Below are positions 1 through 10,943 of a DNA stretch of 64,000 bases, in pieces. Position numbers and translations under genes: made by a program. The stretch is from Pinus tabuliformis. Taxonomy: Eukaryota > Streptophyta > Pinopsida > Pinales > Pinaceae. Under the pieces are notes generated by a model. The model saw only the letters and a program-made list of their open reading frames with translations. It was not told the DNA's origin and did no database searches. The stretch spans positions 768,552,720 through 768,616,719 of the forward strand of contig CM062813.1 of NCBI GenBank assembly GCA_031772625.1. The letters run 5' to 3'. Each line of letters opens with the position of its first letter. The first letter of the stretch is position 1.

Positions 1-138
1 CAGTCCATCGAGATTTGAGGGCTTCAAATCATGACGACAACCACCTACCTACTAATGAAATATGTACAATCATGTATAGTGAGCCTTCCAATGTAATCAA
101 TCCAACAGATGGCTACTCAATGAAATTCTGCTCTCTCT

Positions 139-1672
139 TTACTTGAGCAGGTAGAACGATGTAAATGTAGGCAACTCACAATAACCACTGAAACCAAGGC
201 TTATAATAACGAACAAGGCAACATCCATCTTCTCTAATGCTTGCAAAAGAATGCCAAAGGGATCTTGAATATCCTGAAGCACTAGCTTGTCTTGAGATCC
301 AGTAGCAAAAATACAAGTACTCCCTTTATTCTGATCTGAAAGAATAGTTGGTTGCTGATTGATAGTAACTGACTTGAATTCTAGCATACTGTGTCTCTCA
401 GATTCACATTCTCCGATTTCATGGTCTAGGTCATTCTTAAACAAAAAAAAAATCTTCAAGATTATCAAACATGACAACCTTATCATCTTCATGAAAGAAA
501 ATATTATCTGTTCATTGATCTATAAATCTAATTTCAAGACTGTCATCATTTTCAAAAGAGGAAGAAGTTTCACTCACACCTCCTTGATCATGTGCACACT
601 GCAGACCTGCATTAGCTTGGGCTGGAACCTGACCTTTCAGGAGTAGATCTATTTCATCTTCAGACAAAGGAGATAATGCTTTTTGTTTTCTTTTGCTCAA
701 ACAGTGATTGTCTTCATGAAATAACTTTTCAAAACATGAAAAACCTGAATGATAGTCCTTAATTCCCTGATCTTCTGAAATTTGAAAACATTGTCGATCA
801 TCTTCATATGACATGGAAATCAAATTATCATTTACCATTGAGTTATTGAAAGAATATTTTTCACTTACTTGAACAAAGATCTCATCTTGTTTTTCATGAA
901 ATGACTGGATTACCTCCTCATGAAGGCTTGGGTCAGTAACTTTGTCTTCTTCATTCCAGATGATCTCAACAATAGAGCTCTCCTTCATGGGATTCTGAAC
1001 AAGGTTGTCTTAATCATCACGATCTGAAACTAGATCTGAAATACCTGACTTGACTTTATCACATTCTGAGATTGAAACTTGACTTTCCTGTACACTATCT
1101 TCTTCTATGGACAGATCTGAAATAAAACCTTCTCTTTCTTCATTTTCCATTGTACTAAGATCTTGATCCTGCTGCAAAGTTTCCCGAGCATATTGATAAG
1201 TATCCTCTTTATGCTGCTGAAATGGATTTTCATACAAAGCTTCCATGATCTCATCATCCATGAAGTCATCATCTTCATAAACTTTCTCAAGATTTTCAAT
1301 AAAACTATAAACATGTTTACAACAGTTCTGAACTAAATTTAATTATGGATAAAATTCTTTATACCTTTCAAAGAACATGGTGTGAAAATCCTTTAAACAG
1401 TAAATACAAGTAGGCAGGAAAATTTCATAGCAAGATCGGGCTTCACCTTCCAGAGTGGCCATGAATATCTTCATCAAGCAATCTTCAGGAAAATCAACCT
1501 TCAACTTGCGAATATGCATGTGAAATCTAACTAGATGTAAAGCAGAATCATTCCTATCATCATCTTTAAACATAGGCAAATTCCGTTGCCAATTTACCTT
1601 CAGAATTTTATTTGGAAAACCTGGAATGTGATCTCGGCTCATGGGAGCATATCGTCGAGCAAGTAAATCCAT
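139..1672 (-). pseudogene. E1 Gag-like polyprotein start, broken
   Basis: The frame begins at 1672 (MDLLARRYAPM) and stays in one frame to 512 with in-frame stops near 1343 and 1010; a second piece (492-139) is in another frame, so there is also a frameshift. The first ~110 codons resemble a Ty3-type capsid region (a block around LKVDFPEDCLMKIFMATLEG) and align loosely with the Gag start of E6 at the other end of the window. What follows is a strongly acidic, low-complexity stretch of about 250 residues with no CCHC knuckle. A leader and a primer-binding site lie just upstream, which supports Gag. Protease and pol would lie left of the window. Gag identity is inferred from position and weak similarity; the acidic region has no recognised function. 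Confidence 0.6.
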
Positions 1673-2023
1673 TTTGATAACAATGAATTGAACAAGAAAT
1701 TTTTCAGGCTACTGATTCTTGAAGAGCAGAGACGCAAAAAAAATTCTTAACGTTGGGATTTTTCGACACTAGAGTCACCAGGTGAATGATTTCAGCCTTC
1801 CTGTGTCTGATTGTTGTCCACCATCAACAATCAGATCTGAACTTGATTACATTTTACTGAGGAAACCAGATGTTCAGTTCATAAACTAGATCGGAGATTG
1901 ATTGAAGCAACATTCATCTACTTGCGCTAATGCAAAGAAAGAGTGTTTCGAAGGCTACCTGGCTAACTTCAGGCTCCGTCTGTAGTTTATAGAATGAGGA
2001 ACAATAACAAACAAACAATTTCT
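1673..2023 (-). other. E1 5' leader
   Basis: Untranslated DNA between the E1 primer-binding site and its gag start. The stretch 1921-2010 resembles the leader of E6 (63910-63995): both contain a similar run around tgcaaag..., then ggct(a/c)cct(g)gcta and tatagt/tagttt blocks. This links E1 and E6 as members of one broad family. Confidence 0.55.
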
Positions 2024-2041
2024 TCCCCAGTACGGTCGCCA
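2024..2041 (-). other. E1 primer-binding site
   Basis: Read on the minus strand this is TGGCGACCGTACTGGGGA, three bases after an LTR end (CTAACA at 2045-2050). It has the same TGGCGAC...CTGGGGA plan as the sites of E3 (26570-26587) and E4 (35397-35414), typical of Tat-type elements primed by a tRNA 3' end. The exact tRNA is not determined here. Confidence 0.7.
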
Positions 2042-2044
2042 CTA

Positions 2045-3065
2045 TGTTAGCGCCTAAATCTACCTCAGGCTGAGAAAGGTAGGATCCAGGACCAACATCA
2101 AACCACGCTTAACCTGGTAGCTAGCCCTACCAGGTCGGGAGAGGGCTCTCTCCAGGTCAATATCAACAAAATATGATCGATGAGGGCTTGATATGACTTA
2201 TATAAATGCTGATTTTAGGCTAGGTATGTGTGCAAAAGAGTTTGATTGAAAAAATGATGTTTTTGTTGGCTCAAATGTAAAAGCAGATTTTGGGTGTGGG
2301 GAATGAGGCGCAGTTTTGCAGAGATCTCAATGGGGCAAGGTAGGCAAAATGATTTGGCACTTTAAATTGAATGATATGGAGAGATTATATAGGTGAGGAG
2401 TTGAAGAGAGAAAGAAATCTTAGGGATCCTCTTCAAACAGTTGAAACCATCAAAAGCTAAAGCAAACCCTAGGTAGAGCACTGCATTCTCAATGGATTCT
2501 ACATTTTCCCTTGTTTGTTTTAATTAAGAAGAAACAAGATAGATAATGGCATACATAACACATAAGTAAATTCAAAATTATAGAAGAAATCACTATACCA
2601 AGAAAAAATGCCACATGAATCCCAAAGAGTGCTGCAATCCCTGGTCTCAATTCCTTAGCCAAAATGCTAATATGAGTATACAATGAAGCTCCTTGCTTTC
2701 TCAAAAGTCAAACCATGCTAATGATTGAAAAAACATAAGATATAGGAAAATAAAAACTCATCCTAGCCTCCAGGGGTCGCGCTCATGAGTTTAGGAGCTG
2801 TTCCAACTAATTCTAAACTGAGAACTACAAATTAGGCAGTGGAATAACATGCCTCTAAAAACTACAGAACTTATTCATTCAATTGCAAACTAACTTTTCA
2901 TGGATGAATCTACCTTCATGAGTGAAAATTTGACATAATTAAATCAAGATCCATCAATTTACATTAAGTCACATCATAAGTTTGACATTAAGAAAGAGGA
3001 AAGTCAAACTTTCAAGTAACTAGGCGAAAAACAAAGAATACTTGGTCAAACTAGGCAAAATCTCC
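2045..3065 (-). repeat. E1 5' LTR, inner part, interrupted by E2
   Basis: The LTR begins on the plus strand with TGTTAGCGCC directly beside the primer-binding site, so this is the 3' end of the 5' LTR of a minus-strand element. Possible TATA boxes on the minus strand lie near 2190 and 2388. It holds a 7-bp hairpin (2113-2119 with 2128-2134) followed by gagag/ctctc (2139-2150). E2 is inserted at 3066, and the LTR presumably continues beyond 6434; its outer end was not found. Weak ORFs inside are not believed. Confidence 0.55.
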
Positions 3066-3711
3066 TGATCCGGATTTAAACAGGAACGCAACAAATTACA
3101 GAGATAACCATAAATACAGAGATGCAATAACCATAACCACATAGATGCAGCGGAAATAATGATTCATTTCATTAATGGAAAATACTGAATACAACCAGAA
3201 ATGGAAATAAACCAGCTAGGGCGATGGTAGCTATCTCTGAGAAGAGATGTGCGGCTACATGCCTCTGAACTGTTCCGAACTGTGTTACAATGAGGCTCGA
3301 AGGCCTATTTATTGTTGAGAAACAATGGAAAACCCTTCACATCCCGAAACCTAACCCTAGAAGATGAAACGCCAAATTGTGGGCCCCGTTTGGGTAAATT
3401 GGTACATCAATTTCCCGGGGTCGTAACTTTGGCATACGATCTCCGTTTGACGCGTACAATAGCTCGTTAGAAAGATCTATCCGAGCACTACCACTTTGGG
3501 AAGGGCAACATTGGTCTATAGACCCATGTTGCCCCCAGATTCCCAAAAAAAACGTCGTTTAGGGCCTCAAAACGGCTCCGGAAGTTTAGGACCCGAAAAA
3601 CTGCTAAAAATAGTAAGTTGTGCTACAATTAAGGAAACTGAAAAGACTGAAAGAGACAGTTGTGGGGGTCCAAATGGGTTGGTGGGTGGCCACCAACATC
3701 CACCTGGATCA
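3066..3711 (-). repeat. E2 3' LTR
   Basis: 646 bp, TGATCC...GGATCA. It is preceded on the minus strand by the polypurine tract at 3712-3726 (read as ctaagggggaggaa), which identifies it as the downstream LTR. Almost identical to 5785-6429. Confidence 0.93.
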
Positions 3712-3726
3712 TTCCTCCCCCTTAGG
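3712..3726 (-). other. E2 polypurine tract
   Basis: Minus-strand ctaagggggaggaa immediately before the 3' LTR start TGATCC; the usual plus-strand priming site for this type of element. Confidence 0.8.
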
Positions 3727-5743
3727 AAGCAATGGTCCCCATTGCGTTGAGTTCCTCCATCTGCTGAACTTGTCCTGCAATCTCTGATGTGTCCAGTGAT
3801 GGTGGGAAGCATGGTCGACGATGGTCCACATTGAACACTCGGTGCAAGCGAAGGAATGGAGGAATGTTGTGCTCCAAAGCATTGTTCCCCATAGCCTTGG
3901 TACTGCTGTAAGGACCATGTCGGCGTTGCCTGAGTTTCTGATGGGTTCTGGTAAGGCGTTCTCTCTGCAGATGTAACCAAACTTTGTCGCCCACCTGAAA
4001 TTTGTGTGGTACCCCTGTGGATGAGGAGAAGTTGTTCCTGTATTCTGTCATGACCGTATCCCTTTGCTGCTGCTGCTGCGTGGAGGAACCCTTTGCAGGG
4101 GTCATGGATGTAGCAACGATCTTCCCCTTATTTTGGGAGTGAACCAGACAGATGAATTTCCTGGTCTGTGATATGAGCTTGCTGCCTTTCTTGGTAGTGA
4201 TCAAGGATGTGGCAGTAGGTGGAGCTACCTCTGGTATCCTGTATAATGAATCACCCAAGGAAATAATGACAGCGCGAGGCCTTGACTCATACACAGCATG
4301 TCGCCTCCACAAGTATGGCTGGCCTAATAATACATCACAAACATCCAGAGGTGTAACATCACACAATACCTCGTCTGTGAAGGGCTTGATGCTGTAGGGA
4401 AGGCGGCACTGTTGGCGAACTTTGAGATCTCGTCCTTCGTGAAGCCACCCGATACTGTACGGCTGTGGGTGTGGTGTAGTCGGTAGGCCCAACCGCTTCA
4501 CGACCTCTGCTGAAACCAGGTTCTTTTGGCTACCACTGTCGACAATGAATCGCAGCGGTGAACCCTTCACCCACATCTGTGAGTGGAAAAGACGCTCCCC
4601 TTCCTCTGGATCTTTGGGCTCATTTTTCTTGATCTTGGCAGTGGCAACAGTGGCGCTGGGATCCGCATCAATGATCTGCTTCCCTTTGCCATTCCCCTTG
4701 TCGGGTTCTGGCTCAGGATCGGAACATGCATCTGATTCGGAAGCCTTCAACTCAGCCACCAGCGACTGCTTGGTCCGACACTCACTTGTGTTATGAGTGG
4801 GACTCTTGTGGAACTCACACCACTTCCCTGTGTCCTTCTTCGGCTTTGTGGTGTTGTTCTTTTCTTGTGGCTTCGACGGGTTATCTTGGGTTACCCCGCC
4901 TTGGCTTTGTCCTTTGGGCTTCGGATTTGCAGATCCAAAGTCTCGCTTCTTCTGTTTGAACTTTTGCTCGATTTTGACAGCGTATCGGTATGCTGTGCCG
5001 AGTGAGGAGATGTTCAAGAACACCATCTCTTCCTGGATGTATCTGTGCAGGCAGCCACGGTATTTGAGTACCAGATGCAGCTCAGAATCTTTGATACCCA
5101 ACTGTGTGCGAAGGGTATGAAAAATGTTTGTGAACTCTGGCACATCTTGGTCTCGTCCCTGCCGCAGTGTGGTCCATTTGATGTATTTGTCCTCATAGCT
5201 TCCGACAGGGTAATACTGCTCCTTGATGGCATCCCGAAAGTCATTCCAAGTGGGTGCGGATGAAAATAGTGAGCCTGTACTTTCATCCTTCTGCTCGCAG
5301 TAGGTTTCCCACCAGTCCTTGACGTGGGGGGCTGCTTTGAGAAGAGCAAAAACAATCTTTTCCCGACTTGAAAATTCATGAACAGAAAAATACCCATCTA
5401 GCAGATTTAACCATTTATCTACGGCATCTGCGTCTATTTGACCCTCGAATATGGGGATTTCAAAATTAACTTGTACCTTGAACGGTGTGGCATTTCCAGA
5501 GTTGCTGCTGGAAGCCGATGCGTCACTTCTGGGTAGCCGCTGAAGGATCTGCGCAAAGCTATCCATCATCGCGTTCCTTTGCCGCTCGAGCGCTTCTTCG
5601 AGCAAGATTTTGATAGGATCTCCTGCCCCCTCGTCTTTCTTCTCATCCGCCATGGGAGGCCGTCGGGATTTGCGAGGCTGGTCTTGCAAAGGTTCGACCA
5701 GTTCAAGCCCTAACTCCTTATATCCCGACCTCGTTGGGGACAT
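3722..5743 (-). CDS. E2 Gag-protease fused to integrase C-terminal tail
   Basis: Uninterrupted frame of 673 codons. Residues ~60-250 are a Ty3-type Gag capsid region (PIFEGQIDADAVDKWL... then WWETYCEQ). A CxxH-type knuckle (CEFHKSPTHNTSEC) follows near 315. An aspartic protease domain starts near 400 with active site FIVDSGSQKNLV and ends near GQPYLWRR. After a Gln-rich linker (near 560) the frame runs straight into the C-terminal part of an integrase (HKFQVGDKVWLHLQRERL, then HRVFNVDHRRP). RT, RNase H and the integrase catalytic core are absent, removed by an internal deletion that kept the frame open. The frame starts 29 bp inside the PBS, so the start is plausible. Product, if made: a Gag-PR protein that could assemble particles but not copy or integrate itself. 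Confidence 0.88.
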   Translation of the reverse strand: MSPTRSGYKELGLELVEPLQDQPRKSRRPPMADEKKDEGAGDPIKILLEEALERQRNAMMDSFAQILQRLPRSDASASSSNSGNATPFKVQVNFEIPIFEGQIDADAVDKWLNLLDGYFSVHEFSSREKIVFALLKAAPHVKDWWETYCEQKDESTGSLFSSAPTWNDFRDAIKEQYYPVGSYEDKYIKWTTLRQGRDQDVPEFTNIFHTLRTQLGIKDSELHLVLKYRGCLHRYIQEEMVFLNISSLGTAYRYAVKIEQKFKQKKRDFGSANPKPKGQSQGGVTQDNPSKPQEKNNTTKPKKDTGKWCEFHKSPTHNTSECRTKQSLVAELKASESDACSDPEPEPDKGNGKGKQIIDADPSATVATAKIKKNEPKDPEEGERLFHSQMWVKGSPLRFIVDSGSQKNLVSAEVVKRLGLPTTPHPQPYSIGWLHEGRDLKVRQQCRLPYSIKPFTDEVLCDVTPLDVCDVLLGQPYLWRRHAVYESRPRAVIISLGDSLYRIPEVAPPTATSLITTKKGSKLISQTRKFICLVHSQNKGKIVATSMTPAKGSSTQQQQQRDTVMTEYRNNFSSSTGVPHKFQVGDKVWLHLQRERLTRTHQKLRQRRHGPYSSTKAMGNNALEHNIPPFLRLHRVFNVDHRRPCFPPSLDTSEIAGQVQQMEELNAMGTIAS

Positions 5744-5771
5744 GCAAAGAAAAACAGAGAAAAAGCAGACC

Positions 5772-5783
5772 GCTCTGATACCA
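5772..5783 (-). other. E2 primer-binding site (initiator Met tRNA)
   Basis: Minus-strand TGGTATCAGAGC, one base from the end of the 5' LTR; the standard complement to the 3' end of plant initiator methionine tRNA. Confidence 0.9.
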
Positions 5784-5784
5784 C

Positions 5785-6429
5785 TGATCCGGATTTAAAC
5801 AGGAACGCAACAAATTACAGAGATAACCATAAATACAGAGATGCAATAACCATAACCACATAGATGCAGCGGAAATAATGATTCATTTCATTAATGGAAA
5901 ATACTGAATACAACCAGAAATGGAAATAAACCAGCTAGGGCGATGGTAGCTATCTCTGAGAAGAGATGTGCGGCTACATGCCTCTGAACTGTTCCGAACT
6001 GTGTTACAATGAGGCTCGAAGGCCTATTTATTGTTGAGAAATAATGGAAAACCCTTCACATCCCGAAACCTAACCCTAGAAGATGAAACGCCAAATTGTG
6101 GGCCCCGTTTGGGTAAATTGGTACATCAATTTCCCGGGGTCGTAACTTTGGCATACGATCTCCGTTTGACGCGTACAATAGCTCGTTAGAAAGATCTATC
6201 CGAGCACTACCACTTTGGGAAGGGCAACATCGGTCTATAGACCCATGTTGCCCCCAGATTCCCAAAAAAACGTCGTTTAGGGCCTCAAAACGGCTCCGGA
6301 AGTTTAGGACCCGAAAAACTGCTAAAAATAGTAAGTTGTGCTACAATTAAGGAAACTGAAAAGACTGAAAGAGACAGTTGTGGGGGTCCAAATGGGTTGG
6401 TGGGTGGCCACCAACATCCACCTGGATCA
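5785..6429 (-). repeat. E2 5' LTR
   Basis: 645 bp copy of the LTR beside the primer-binding site, TGATCC...GGATCA, followed by the second copy of the tctcc target duplication. Confidence 0.93.
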
Positions 6430-6433
6430 TCTC

Positions 6434-6650
6434 CCCAATGCGCCGCGTTGATTTCTCTATGCGTAGCACCTGTTTACAGCCACTTTTGGATGCCCTCCCG
6501 GTGTCCAAATTTTCTCCAAGTGGGATTTTTGGAAAGGTCTGCCTATCTACTTTCCCGAACAAGTGGAATTTTTGAATTTAGCCTCCATTTGCCCATCCAA
6601 AACGGAGTTCTCCCAACACTTCTTCTTGTGTGTCAAAATAGGGGCAGTAA
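6434..6650. repeat. GCG-rich direct repeat, copy 1
   Basis: Starts ccaatgcgccgcg and continues through ...tttccaaatt..., ...caagtggaattt..., ...ctccatttgccc... The same string of blocks recurs in 8218-8530. The copies are diverged by substitutions and gaps. Could be part of the interrupted E1 LTR or an older duplicated element. Confidence 0.5.
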
Positions 6651-7023
6651 GGTCATTTTTTGGGTGTTTTTGACCTTTTTGGGGGCTCAAAACCTGTCAA
6701 CATTTCTTGGCCATTGGTAGGCATGCATATTTTTCCAAGAAAAATCCAAAAATTCTGAGTTTTCATCATTTGGAGGCCTCCATCAAAATCGAGTGCCAGG
6801 GGGCGCGGTGCATTGGGCATAAAATTCTATGTTTTAGACCAAAAATTTCAAAAATGCAAAGAGTGTCCCAAAATTTTTGAAATTTGGGCTGAGTGTTCTC
6901 CATAAAGTGCTGTGCTGGGCCAATGAAGCCTCAGCCAATATCTAAAGTTTATCTTGTGCTTTTTGCCTCCTCGATCTCTTCTTCAATTTTGCCTTCAAGC
7001 TCTTGATTCTTGCCTTATAACTT

Positions 7024-7670
7024 TTATTTCTCGCGATGTAATGATAGGCCATATGCCTCAACATTGTTTTCTCCCTGTTTGACCTTCTCTAAGAACTTTT
7101 CCAAGTGGACATCAGCTTTCTCAAGCCAAAACTGACGATCAGCATTGATTTCTTGCTCAAGTGATGTGAGCTTCACCTTCCTCCTTTTGGCAGCTTGCCG
7201 GTTTTCTCGTATGTTTTTAAGCTCCATAATCGTTTGCTGATCCTCTAGCTGCTTGTTTCTTTGCTCCAGGTACTTTATTATCCACTTATATCTTTCTAAG
7301 TTGAGGGAAAAAGCATTGATATCTGCCTGTTGCTCTTGGATGACCTCCTTGAGCTTTGAGCTTTGTGGGCCCAAATCCGTGCCATCACCCTCAATAAGAA
7401 TGAAATCGGTCTCCTACTCACCTGAAGGTCCCTCATCATGCAATAGCCTCTTGCCCTTGTCCTGAACTTGCTGTGCTGATGGTGAAGACAAGACCCCTTC
7501 CACCCCAGGTGGAGATAGTACTCGTTTTGCTGCTGCTGCAACTCGGTAAGTGAAGTGGGCTCCTCTCGTATATGTTTACCACCCTTGTGAGGTCTCCTTG
7601 GTGCATGCATTTCTCTAGGAGAATGACTGAGTGTTTCCTCATCTTGGTCATAGGAAGGATTAGACTCCAT
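7024..7670 (-). pseudogene. Broken coiled-coil retroelement accessory frame
   Basis: Read on the minus strand a protein begins at 7670 (MESNPSYDQDEETL), has a basic/His-Lys patch (RRPHKGGKH) and a Gln run (TELQQQQNEYY), loses frame near 7500-7430, and resumes at 7374 as a Lys/Glu/Gln-rich heptad-like stretch (LEQRNKQLEDQQTIMELK) down to stops near 7024. The frame shifts and stops mean it is not functional. No enzyme motif is visible. Similar coiled-coil tails end the antisense gene in X1, so an accessory protein of a retroelement is a reasonable guess, but I do not recognise the family. Confidence 0.4.
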
Positions 7671-8217
7671 GTTCGCCAATGTTTGAGTTTTCTTGATGAG
7701 TATGAAGAGATTTTTGGTGTCTTTAGATTTTTGCTGCCAAGGGTGAGAATGTATGAGGGACTGTGAAGGGGAAAATGTATGAGGGGTTTTGGGAATGTTG
7801 TTGGCAAGTTTTTTGGGAAATAGGGGGTTTAGGGAATAGTACTTAGGTTCTTGGGACAATAATTAGCGTTTGGGGATATTTAACTAAGGTTTGGGATAGC
7901 AATTAGGGTTTTAGAATTAGTAGACTTAGGGATATGGGGATTGGGGGAATGGTTTGATAAAATGTAATGAGAGAATGAAAGAGTGAGAAATTTTGTGGAG
8001 TTGGCAGCAAAAAACACAAGTGCAAACCCCAGGCAATTTTTTTTGAGAAAAAATTGCAAAGAGGTAGGGTTTGAGTTTTGTCTCACTAAACCACCATAAG
8101 TTTTAAGAAAAACTCATTCATTAGCAAGGGAAGAAAGCTTGATTTACTTGCACACCATAGGATTGAGAAAATTTGGAAATTTGAGAGATTTTATGGGTGA
8201 AATTGGGCTTACAGCTC

Positions 8218-8530
8218 TATGCACCATGCCACAAACCCAACGCGCTGCGCCTTTTCTATGCGTCGTACCCGTTCAAAATTTACACTGCAGAGCACTGCCC
8301 AATGCGCCGCGCCCTTTCAATGCGCTGCACTCCAAACCCAATGCGTCGCGCTTTTTTCAGGAGACTTTTGGAGGCATTCCTGGTTTCCAAATTGGGTGTG
8401 GGATAGCTAGTTCAAAAGCTTATTGAGTCTTCTTTCCAAACCAAATGGAATGTTTCAATTTGGAGTTCATTTGCCCTGTCAAAAATCAAATCTCCCAAGA
8501 CTAGTCAAAATGTGCAAAATAAGGCTGCCT
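8218..8530. repeat. GCG-rich direct repeat, copy 2
   Basis: Contains three to four imperfect copies of (c)aatgcg(c/t)(c/t)gcgc near 8236, 8310, 8330 and 8340, then the same downstream blocks as 6434-6650 (tttccaaatt, caaatggaat, catttgccc). The local repetition of the GCG unit is denser here than in copy 1. Confidence 0.5.
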
Positions 8531-9475
8531 AAAGGTAGAGTGTTGTTGTAGTCAACTTTGGAAGGTCTTACTCAACCCCAAATTGAGCTCATGATAGCTC
8601 ATTGGAGATCTCTCTGTGTCTAGTTATCATTTGACTCATCAAGAAAGTTATTAGGCCAACCAAGCTAGGAGAAAGCTTGATTTTCCCAAGGTCACTTCAG
8701 AGGTGCATCAATTCTCCTGAGGCAACTGTATTTTTGACATTTCTCTAAAACCATGACACCTGTGTAAAAAGTGAAGAAGGTTTTTCTTCTTTGGAGTATT
8801 TTGGGTAAAAACCTCTCTCAGGTTTTCCAAATTCATATTTCCGTGCTCAGAAACATCATTTTAGCAAAACCTACCCCGATGTGTGGAACAGGGGATTTGT
8901 CGAAATGAATGGAAATGAAGGAGATAAGGGGCTTCTAAATTCTTGAGGAAATTTTGGGGAGTAGGAAGGGATGTTAGGAAATAGGGGAATTGGAATTTCA
9001 AAGATTGAGTGAGGGGAAGGGGTCCAAAAGGGCAAAACACAGGCGTAGCCTAGAAAATTGCCATATTGTAGCAAGAAACTAGGGTTTGTGGGAAAATGAG
9101 GAATTTAAGGGATATCAGTGATGGGAAGTGTTTAATAAGGTACATTAAGGATAGGGGAAGGTGTATGAACATCAGGACACAATTTTTTCTGATGATTTGA
9201 CCGTCCAAGAGAAATTACCTTCAAAAGCCTAGGAGAGGGAAACGAACCTTACCTAGGCACAACTGAAGCATGAACAAGGTGTAAAATGACCCATTGGAAC
9301 CTGACATGATGATGACAACCCTATGAATGATGGTACACTCAGCTGAATGGTGACATGGATAGACATTTGGACAACTTTGAAGGGAGTGAAAACAAACCCT
9401 GGACCTAATAGCTAGTGACCAAATTTTGCTTGAAGACTCACTGAAATGACAAAATGTGACCTTGACACCTTACAA
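8531..9475. other. No identifiable feature
   Basis: AT-rich, stop-filled DNA with short frames only (longest 67 codons, minus strand, 9074-8871, rich in Pro/Ser/Phe and unconvincing). Probably old LTR or retroelement DNA. Confidence 0.4.
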
Positions 9476-10035
9476 TCACTTTGTAAGAGCATGTTTGATC
9501 ACTGGAGGAAGGCTGCAAAGACTGACACTAACACTAACAATCTTGGAGATATTTTTTATGGGATTCTTATTTAATTTGATGTAACAACCGCTATTAGTAA
9601 GATGGTCTAGCATATTCTCATTGTAATACTTTGTGTTCATAATAACTGTTGCACCACCTTTATTAGCTTTTAATACCACAATATTAGGGTTTTGTCTTAG
9701 GGTTTTTAGAGTAAGATTTTCTTGTTTAGAAATGTTGCTTCTAGGAGGTTTGGCTTTCCTCAGTATGATGGAACAATCCTGTCTAATAATTTCTTTAATG
9801 TTGTTCGGTAAATTTGATCGCATATTCGATATAGCACACAATGTCTTCCTTGGGTATGGTACTAGGGGAAATCGTGAAATTCGGGCTTGTTTCAAGGAGA
9901 CCTACCATGACTTGGTCAATCTCGATGCTAGAGAGATTCACCATGTGATTGTTAACTTTTTCAGTTATTGTTGTAATTTCATTTTCTATATCGCTTTCGA
10001 TTCTATCATCAATTTCTGTCTAGAAACTAGAAATA
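9476..10035 (-). mobile_element. Penelope-like element fragment (RT N-terminal region)
   Basis: Minus-strand peptides match the N-terminal half of Penelope-like reverse transcriptases. An upstream block around GLLETSPNFTISPSTIP (~9900) is like the conserved L-x-x-GPNF...P-x-x-IP stretch. After a frameshift near 9800 the frame continues to PNIVVLKANKGGATVIM (~9660), the equivalent of the (A)DKGxATVVM motif that opens the RT domain. The first Asp-equivalent is Asn here (KANKGG). The element is cut before the catalytic YxDD region, near 9500. Its upstream edge abuts copia fragment C-A at about 10035. Penelope-like elements called Dryads are reported from conifers and thought to have come from arthropods; assignment to that group needs a phylogeny. 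Confidence 0.72.
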
Positions 10036-10943
10036 CCAAGAACAATTGCTTGACTAGGTTGGTTAACTACATAATACATGTTCGGTCATGTGTTCACCAT
10101 ATACATGAGTGAACCCACAAGGTGCTTATAAATGGTAGCCTTCACTACTTCATTTGAAGTAGCATCCTCCTTCCACCAATTTCTTGCTAGAGGAGTCTCC
10201 ATGGGTTTACACATGTCCATGAAGAACCTCTGAAGTATCTCATTGGCATATAGTTCCCTAAGTGACAAATAGTTCCCCATATCATTTCCATACTTTCAAT
10301 CCAAGGAAGTAGTGCATGAGGCCCATGTTCTTCATATATGACTCTCTTGCAAGGTCCTCCTTGCAAGATCTGATCAACTGCTCATCACCAGTAAGGACCA
10401 AGTCATTGAAATATAGAACAATAATCAATAATTTACTTCAACCACAATGTGATAAACGTTTGCATCTGCTTCACTTTTGGTGAAGCCCAAACTTGTGAGA
10501 TAGCTATCGATCCTAGTATACTAAGCACAAGGTGCTTGCTTGAGTCCATAAAACGCTCGCTTGAATCTTCACACATGCAACTCTCTGTCAAATATATTAA
10601 ACCCCCTTGGTTGCTCAATATACACCTCCTCCTCAATAAATCCATTAAGGAAGGTTTCCTTCACATCCATTTGGTGAATCTTCCACCCCATATGTGCTAA
10701 CAGTGCTAGAATTGACCCGATGGATGAGTACCTTGCTACTGGAGCAAAGGTCTCCTCATAGTCAATTCCCTCCACCTGAGAGAACCCCTTGGCCACAAAT
10801 ATGGCCTTATGTTTCTCTATGCTCCCATTTGTTGCATGATTTACCTTGTAAATCCATCTCGAGCCAACCACTGATTTTTCTGTTGGTCTTGGGACCACTT
10901 CCCAAACATTGTTTTTCAAAATAGAATCAAATTCCTCTACCAT
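10036..10943 (-). pseudogene. copia C-A reverse transcriptase / RNase H
   Basis: The RT start is clear from 10943 to 10569: NNVWEVVPRPTEKSVVGSRW, then EGIDYEETFAPVARYSSI and HQMDVKETFLNGFIEEEVY, which are Ty1/copia landmarks (the catalytic Asp of MDVK is present). The middle of the domain, with the YVDD box, is degraded between 10568 and 10281. The C-terminal RT-RNase H link appears at 10280-10036 (KPMETPLARNWWKEDATS, then KHLVGSLMYMVNT followed by a stop replacing Arg). The copia sequence ends at about 10035 against the Penelope fragment, so the rest of RNase H and the 3' LTR are missing. Confidence 0.85.

Larger units (their letters stand above)
3066..6429 (-). mobile_element. E2: complete non-autonomous Ty3-type LTR element
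   Basis: Two LTRs (3066-3711 and 5785-6429) start TGATCC and end GGATCA, and tctcc is duplicated on both sides (3061-3065, 6430-6434). On the minus strand the order is 5' LTR, PBS TGGTATCAGAGC (5772-5783, initiator Met tRNA type), one long frame (5743-3722), polypurine tract (3726-3712), 3' LTR. The LTRs differ at only about three positions over 646 bp by eye, so the insertion is recent. Reverse transcriptase, RNase H and the integrase core are missing, so movement would need a partner element. It interrupts the E1 LTR region. Confidence 0.93.

Noticed and set aside
3337..3546. 69-codon minus-strand frame repeated at 6056-6265
   Set aside because: Same reason: both copies are in the E2 LTRs.
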